Assembly (NCBI RefSeq): GCF_947507565.1
Contig: NC_089191.1
Span: 2,212,240-2,276,239 of the forward strand
Length of the DNA stretch: 64,000 bases
DNA from: Oscarella lobularis
Lineage: Eukaryota > Porifera > Homoscleromorpha > Homosclerophorida > Oscarellidae
Direction: 5' to 3'
Under the pieces are notes generated by a model. That model was not told where the DNA came from. It ran no database searches and saw nothing but the letters and a program-made list of their open reading frames with translations. Positions within the stretch are counted from its first letter, which is position 1. Every line of letters begins with the position of its first letter. A program made the position numbers and the translations under genes. This document shows, piece after piece, positions 58,142 through 64,000 of the stretch.

Positions 58142-60324
58142 ATTCTGCATTTCAGAATTAATTCTGTATTTATTCAGAATTAATTCTGCATTAATTCAGA
58201 ATAAATTCTGCATTAATTCAGAATTAATTCTGAATTAATTCAGAATAAATTCTGCATTAATTCAGAATTAATTCTGAATTAATTCAGAATAAATTCTGCA
58301 TTAATTCAGAATTAATTCTGAATTAATTCAGAATAAATTCCGCATTTTTTCTGCATTAATTCAGAATTAATTCTGCATTTATTCAGAATAAATTCTGCAT
58401 TAATTCAGAATAAATTCTGCATTAATTCAGAATAAATTCCGCATTTTTTCTGCATTAATTCAGAATTAATTCTGCATTTATTCAGAATAAATTCTGAATT
58501 AATTCTGCATTAATTCAGAATTAATTCTGCATTTATTCCGAATTAATTTTGCATTAATTCAGAATAAATTCTGCATTAATTCAGAATAAATTCTGCTTTA
58601 ATTCAGAATAACTTCTGCATTTATTCAGAATAAATACTGCATTAATTCAGAATAAATTCTGCATTAATTCAGAATAAATTCTGCATTAATTCAGAATAAC
58701 TTCTGCATTTATTCAGAATAAATTCTGCATTAATTCAGAATAAATTCTGCATTAATTCAGAATTAATTCTGAATTAATTCAGAATAAATGCTACATTTAT
58801 TCAGATTAAATTCTGCATTAATTCAGAATAAGTTCTGCATTAATTCAGAATAAATTCTGCATTAATTCAGAATAAATTCAGAAAAAATTCGGCATTAGTT
58901 CCGAATAAATTCTGCATTAATTCAGAATAAATTCTGCTTTTATTCAGAACAAGTTCTGCATTAATTCAGAATAAATTCTGCATTAATTCAGAATAAATTC
59001 TGAATTAATTCTGCATTAATTCAGAATAAATTCTGCATTAATTCAGAATTAATTTTGTATTAATTCAGAATAAATTCTGCATTAGTTCAGAATAAATTCT
59101 GAATTAATTCTGCATTAATTCAGAATTGATTCTGCATTTATTCAGAATTAATTTTGTATTAATTCAGAATAAATTCTGCATTAGTTCAGAATAAATTCTG
59201 CATTAATTCAGAATAAATTCTAAATTAATTCTGCATTAATTCAGAATAAATTCTTCTTTAATTCAGAATAAATTCTGCATTTATTCAGAATAAATTCTGC
59301 ATTAATTCAGAATAAATTGCGCATTTTTTCTGCATTAATTCAGAATTAATTCTGCATTTATTCAGAATAAATTCTGAATTAATTCTGCATGAATTCAGAA
59401 TTAATTCTGCATTTATTCAGAATTAATTTTGCATTAATTCAGAATAAATTCTGCATTAATTCAGAATAAATTCTGCTTTAATTCAGAATAACTTCTGCAT
59501 TTATTCAGAATAAATACTGCATTAATTCAGAATAAATTCTGCATTAATTCAGAATAAATTCTGAATTCATTCAAAATAAATTCTGCATTAATTCAGAATA
59601 AATTTCGCATTTATTCTGCATTAATTCAGAATTAATTCTGCATTTATTCAGAATAAATTCTGCATTAATTCAGAATAAATTCTGCATTAATTCAGAATTA
59701 ATTCTGAATTAATTCAGAATAAATGCTACATTTATTCAGAATAAATTCTGCATTAATTCAGAATAAATTCTGCATTAATTCAGAATAAATTCTGCATTAA
59801 TTCAGAATAAATTCTGCATTTAGTCAGAATAAATTCGGGATTAGTTCCGAATAAATTCTGCATTAATTCAGAATAAATTCTGCTTTTATTCAGAATAAGT
59901 TCTGCATTAATTCAGAATAAATTCTGCATTAATTCAGAATAAATTTTGCATTTATTCAGAATAAATTCCGCATTTATTCTGCATTAATTTAGAATTTATT
60001 TTGCATTTTATCAGAATTAATTCTGCAATAATTCAGAATAAAATCTGAATTAATTCAGAATTAATTCTGAATTAATGCAGAATTTATTCTCAATTAATGC
60101 AGAATTTATTCTGAATTATTGCAGAATTTATTCTCAATTAATGCAGATTTTATTCTGAATTAATGCTGAATTTTATTCTGAATTAATGCAGAATAAATTC
60201 TTCATTAATTCTTCATTAATTCTACATTAATTCAGTATAAATTCTGAATTAATTCAGAATAAATTCTGAATTAATTCAGAATAAATCCTGCATTAAGTCA
60301 GAATAAATTCTGTGTTTATTCAGA
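58142..60324. repeat. 22-bp satellite J, array 4
   Basis: About 98 copies of the 22-bp unit. Much of it (58400-59940) is a segmental duplicate of 35540-37030; the right part belongs to the 2,541-bp tandem duplication. Confidence 0.95.
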
Positions 60325-60589
60325 GAATGTGAGATTTTTTCGCGATGTTTTAGCGCGCGTTACACTCGAAAAGCCCTGCTCGTCGTTCGTCTCAAGTGCA
60401 TCGCTTAGCGAGCGAGTTTGAGGTTCTTGATCGACTTCTTGTCGTGTTCCGTCACTTTCTGAACGGTTATTGCTAAGTTTTTCGTCGTCATGGCGTTTCG
60501 GGGTGTACGAGCGATCTTTTAGAACGATCGCCGACGTATCGTCGACTCACGACGGAGCGCCTGTCGTTTTCTTCACCTTACATACGATC

Positions 60590-60664
60590 ATGGATGCTTC
60601 ATGGCAGCATAGCTCTCGTAAAGAATATAGAATGTTGAAAAGAAAGCTGAAGCACCTTGTCTAC
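60590..60664 (+). CDS. INO80E: INO80E-like first coding exon, copy 3
   Basis: A third copy with the same 25 codons and donor GTAAGTTC (60665). The unique block (60325-60682) matches copy 2 including the 5-bp deletion and the shortened joint, so copy 3 arose from copy 2 (or the reverse) through the 2,541-bp tandem duplication. If only one copy is spliced to the downstream gene, copy 3 is nearest to the right-hand side; the sequence alone cannot tell. Confidence 0.68.
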
Positions 60665-60682
60665 GTAAGTTCACGATCTTTT

Positions 60683-62270
60683 ATTCTGCATTTCAGAATT
60701 AATTCTGTATTTATTCAGAATTAATTCTGCATTAATTCAGAATAAATTCTGCATTAATTCAGAATTAATTCTGAATTAATTCAGAATAAATTCTGCATTA
60801 ATTCAGAATTAATTCTGAATTAATTCAGAATAAATTCTGCATTAATTCAGAATTAATTCTGAATTAATTCAGAATAAGTTCTGCATTAATTCAGAATAAA
60901 TTCTGCATTTATTCAGAATAAATTCTGCATTAATTCAGAATAAATTCTGCTTTAATTCAGAATAACTTCTGTATTTATTCAGAATAAATACTGCATTAAT
61001 TCAGAATAAATTCTGCATTAATTCAGAATAAATTCTTCATTAATTCTTCATTAATTCTACATTAATTCAGTAGAAATTCTGAATTAATTCAAAATAAATT
61101 CTGAATTAATTCAGAATCAATTCTGAATTAATTCTGCATTAATTCAGAATAAATTCTGCATTAATTCAGAATAAATTCTGCATTAATTTAGTTTAAATTC
61201 CGCATTTATTCAGAATAAATTCGGCATTAGTTCCGAATAAATTCTGCATTAATTCAAAATAAATTCTGCTTTAATTCAGAATAAATTCTGCATTAATTCA
61301 GAATAAATTCTGCATTAATTTAGTTTAAATTCCGCATTTATTCAGAATAAATTCAGCATCAGTTCCGAATAAATTCTGCATTAATTCAGAATTAATTCTG
61401 AATTAATTCAGAATAAATTCTGCATTAATTCAGAATTAATTCTGAATTAATTCAGAATAAGTTCTGCATTAATTCAGAATAAATTCTGCATTTATTCAGA
61501 ATAAATTCTGCATTAATTCAGAATAAATTCTGCTTTAATTCAGAATAACTTCTGTATTTATTCAGAATAAATACTGCATTAATTCAGAATAAATTCTGCA
61601 TTAATTCAGAATTTATTCTGAATTAATGCAGAATTAATTCTGAATAAATACAGAATTAATTCTGAATTAATGCAGAATAAATTCTGAATTAATTCAGAAT
61701 AAATTCTGAATTAATTCTGCATTAATTCAGAATAAATTCTTAATTAATTCAGAATAAATTCTGCATTAATTCAGAATATATTCTGCATTAATTTAGTTTA
61801 AATTCCGCATTTATTCAGAATAAATTCAGCATTAGTTCCGAATAAATTCTGCATTAATTCAGAATAAATTCTGCTTTTATTCAGAATAAGTTCTGCATTA
61901 ATTCTGAATTAATGCAGAATTAATTCTGAATTTATTCTGAATTAATTCTGCATTAATTCAGAATTGATTCTGCATTTATTCAGAATTAATTTTGTATTAA
62001 TTCAGAATAAATTCTGCATTAGTTCAGAATAAATTCAGAATTAATTCTGCATTTATTCAGAATTAATTCTGCATTAATTCAGAATAAATTCTGCATTAAT
62101 TCAGAATAACTTCTGCATTTATTCAGAATAAATTCTGCATTAATTCAGAATAAATTCCGCATTTTTTCTGCATTAATTCAGAATTAATTCAGAATAAATT
62201 CTGAATTAATTCTGCATTAATTCAGAATTAATTCTGCATTTATTCAGAATTAAATCTGCATTTATTCAGA
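60683..62270. repeat. 22-bp satellite J, array 5
   Basis: About 72 copies of the 22-bp unit with local duplications (the AATTTAGTTTAAATTCCGC variant at about 61185, 61318 and 61793). Orientation flips are seen at about 61608-61675 and 61890-61940, enabled by the near-palindromic unit. Confidence 0.95.
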
Positions 62271-62432
62271 ATTTGTCCTGGGGACAATTTGTCCCCAGGA
62301 CAAATTGTCTTGGGACAAATTGTCCTGGGACAATTTGTCCTGGGACAATTTGTCTTGGGGAGAATTTTTCCTGGGGACATTTTGTCCTTGGACAATTTGT
62401 CCTGGGGACACTTTTTCCTAGGACAATTTGTC
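62271..62432. repeat. 15/16-bp satellite D, array 6 (short)
   Basis: About ten degenerate D copies between satellites J and K, starting at AGAATTTGTCCTGGGGAC and ending at CAATTTGTCCTTCTCC. Confidence 0.92.
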
Positions 62433-64000
62433 CTTCTCCTATGCCTTTTTCTTTCTCCCTTTTGCCTTTTGCCTTCTCCCTTTTGCCTTTTTCCTTCTCC
62501 CTTTGCCTTTTGCCTTCTGCCTTTGCCTTTTGCTTTCTCCCTTTGCCTTTTGCCTTCTCCCTTTGCGTTTTGCCTTCTCCCTTTGCGTTTTGCATTCTCC
62601 CTTTTCGTTTTGCCTTCTCCCTTTTCCTTTTTCCTTCTCCCTTTGCCTTTTGCCTTCTCCCTTTGCCTTATGCCTTCTCCCTTTGCCATTTGCTTTCTCC
62701 CTTTGCCTTTTGCCTTCTCCCTTTGCGTTTTGCCTTCTCCCTTTGCGTTTTGCCTTCTCCCTTCGCCTTTTGCCTTCTCCCTTTGCCTTTTGCCTTCTCC
62801 CTTTTGCCTTTTGCCTTTTCCCTTTGCCTTTTGCCTTTTGCCTTTTGCCTTTTGCCTTTTGCCTTTTGCCTTTTGCCTTTTGCCTTTTGCCTTTTGCCTT
62901 TTCCCTTTGCCTTTTGCCTTCTCCCTTTCGCCTTTTGCCTTCTCCCTTTTGCCTTTTGCCTTTTCCCTTTTGCCTTTTCCCTTTTCCCTTTGCCTTTTGC
63001 CTTTTCCCTCTGCCTTTTGCCTTCTCCCTTTTGCCTTTTGCCTTCTCCCTTTTGCCTTTTGCCTTCTCCCTTTTGCCTTTTGCCTTCTCCCTTTCCTTTT
63101 GCCTTCTCCCTTTGCCTTTTGCCTTCTCCCTTTTGCCTTTTGCCTTCTCCCTTTTGCCTTTTGCCTTTTGCCTTTTGCCTTTTGCCTTTTGCCTTTTGCC
63201 TTTTGCCTTTTGCCTTTTGCCTTTTGCCTTTTGCCTTTTGCCTTTTGCCTTTTGCCTTTTCCCTTTGCCTTTTGCCTTCTCCCTTTTGCCTTTTGCCTTC
63301 TCCCTTTTGCCTTTTCCTTTTGCCTTCTCCCTTTTGCCTTTTGCCTTTTCCCTTTGCCTTTTGCCTTTTGCCTTTTGCCTTTTGCCTTTTGCCTTTTGCC
63401 TTTTGCCTTTTCCCTTTGCCTTTTGCCTTCTCCCTTTTTCCTTTTGCCTTCTCCCTTTTGCCTTTTGCCTTTTGCCTTCTCTCTTTTGCCTTTTGCCTTT
63501 TCCCTTTGCCTTTTGCCTTTTGCCTTTTGCCTTTTGCCTTTTGCCTTTTCCCTTTGCCTTTTGCCTTCTCCCTTTTGCCTTTTGCCTTCTCCCTTTTGCC
63601 TTTTGCCTTTTGCCTTCTCTCTTTTGCCTTTTGCCTTTTCCCTTTGCCTTTTGCCTTTTGCCTTTTGCCTTTTGCCTTTTGCCTTTTGCCTTTTGCCTTT
63701 TGCCTTTTCCCTTTTGCCTTTTGCCTTCTCCCTTTTGCCTTTTGCCTTTTGCCTTTTGCCTTTTGCCTTTTGCCTTTTGCCTTTTGCCTTTTGCCTTTTG
63801 CCTTTTGCCTTTTGCCTTTTGCCTTTTGCCTTTTGCCTTTTCCCTTTGCCTTTTGCCTTCTCCCTTTTGCCTTTTGCCTTCTCCCTTTTGCCTTTTCCTT
63901 TTGCCTTCTCCCTTTTGCCTTTTGCCTTTTCCCTTTGCCTTTTGCCTTTTGCCTTTTGCCTTTTGCCTTTTGCCTTTTGCCTTTTGCCTTTTCCCTTTGC
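62433..64000. repeat. Satellite K, (TTTTGCC)n with TTCTCCC interruptions
   Basis: Mostly a 7-bp unit TTTTGCC in pure runs (for example around 62820-62900, 63150-63260 and 63740-63840) interspersed with TTTTCCC and TTCTCCC units; the left part is a 20-bp unit CCTTTTGCCTTCTCCCTTTG. A 581-bp higher-order unit (83 x 7 bp) is visible from CCTTTTCCTTTTGCCTTC at 63310 and 63891. One strand is nearly all pyrimidine with a G every 7 bp. It continues beyond the window. Confidence 0.95.

Larger units (their letters stand above)
57401..60871. repeat. 2,541-bp tandem duplication carrying exon copies 2 and 3
   Basis: Sequence from about 57401 to 58330 reappears at 59942-60871 with a constant offset of 2,541 bp (AATTTTGCATTTATTC at 57401 and 59942; start codons 58049 and 60590). 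The duplicated part contains the satellite J flank, the whole exon block and the following J copies. Confidence 0.9.

Noticed and set aside
62433..64000. Telomeric repeat at the right end
   Set aside because: TTTTGCC is not a known animal telomere unit (TTAGG or TTAGGG), it carries many TTCTCCC interruptions, and a small island occurs internally at 16.2 kb.
1..64000. tRNA, rRNA or snRNA genes
   Set aside because: I looked in the unique islands and saw no A/B-box cloverleaf or conserved rRNA or snRNA core.

Overview
This window comes from a eukaryote, almost certainly an animal. The non-repetitive islands have spliceosomal exon-intron borders (GTAAGT/GTGAGT donors, pyrimidine-tract-AG acceptors, introns of about 50-66 bp). 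They also carry metazoan-type promoter elements (TGACGTCA, CACGTG, an RFX X-box), and one exon is recognisable as the start of an INO80E-like chromatin-remodelling subunit. The CpG-rich unique DNA and tiny introns are reminiscent of an insect, perhaps a hymenopteran, but that is a weak inference. No prokaryotic gene, rRNA, tRNA or CRISPR array is visible.

Roughly 85-90% of the window is satellite DNA built from about a dozen monomer families, several of which recur at separate places. Left to right: 41-bp satellite (A) alternating with 49-bp satellite (B), 1-10864; 21/24-bp satellite (C), 10912-14825; a patchwork of B, the 15/16-bp GGGACAATTTGTCCT satellite (D), a 22-bp satellite (J), a 24-bp satellite (E) and short unique islands, 14826-18912; a 7/8-bp TAGATTTG satellite (F), 18913-23742; a mostly unique stretch with candidate promoters and exons, 24041-30580; a 141-bp satellite (G), a 28-bp satellite (H) and a 20-bp satellite (I), 30584-33270; D, then J, then a first exon, then J, 33271-37573; a 19.6-kb D array, 37574-57146; J arrays with two more copies of the same exon, 57147-62270; and a polypyrimidine TTTTGCC/TTCTCCC satellite (K) to the end.

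The most informative genic feature is a block of about 360 bp carrying a start codon and 25 codons ending exactly at GTAAGT. It occurs three times (coding parts 35361-35435, 58049-58123, 60590-60664), each copy embedded in the J satellite. The encoded EYRMLKRKLKHLVY matches the N-terminal signature of INO80E. No second exon is in the window. Two diverged blocks (about 15.5-16.15 kb and 24.44-25.11 kb) share a CRE and an E-box at identical 28-bp spacing, each followed by a short candidate first exon. A perfect X-box lies 104 bp upstream of another short first-exon candidate (25613-25650). Candidate spliced units with tandemly duplicated exons lie at 16.3-16.9 kb (+), 26.9-28.4 kb (-) and 28.4-30.5 kb (+).

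Most long open frames here are artefacts. Satellites C and D have monomers that are multiples of three (or frame-tolerant) and contain almost no stops, so they stay open in several or all six frames. I do not annotate those frames as genes.
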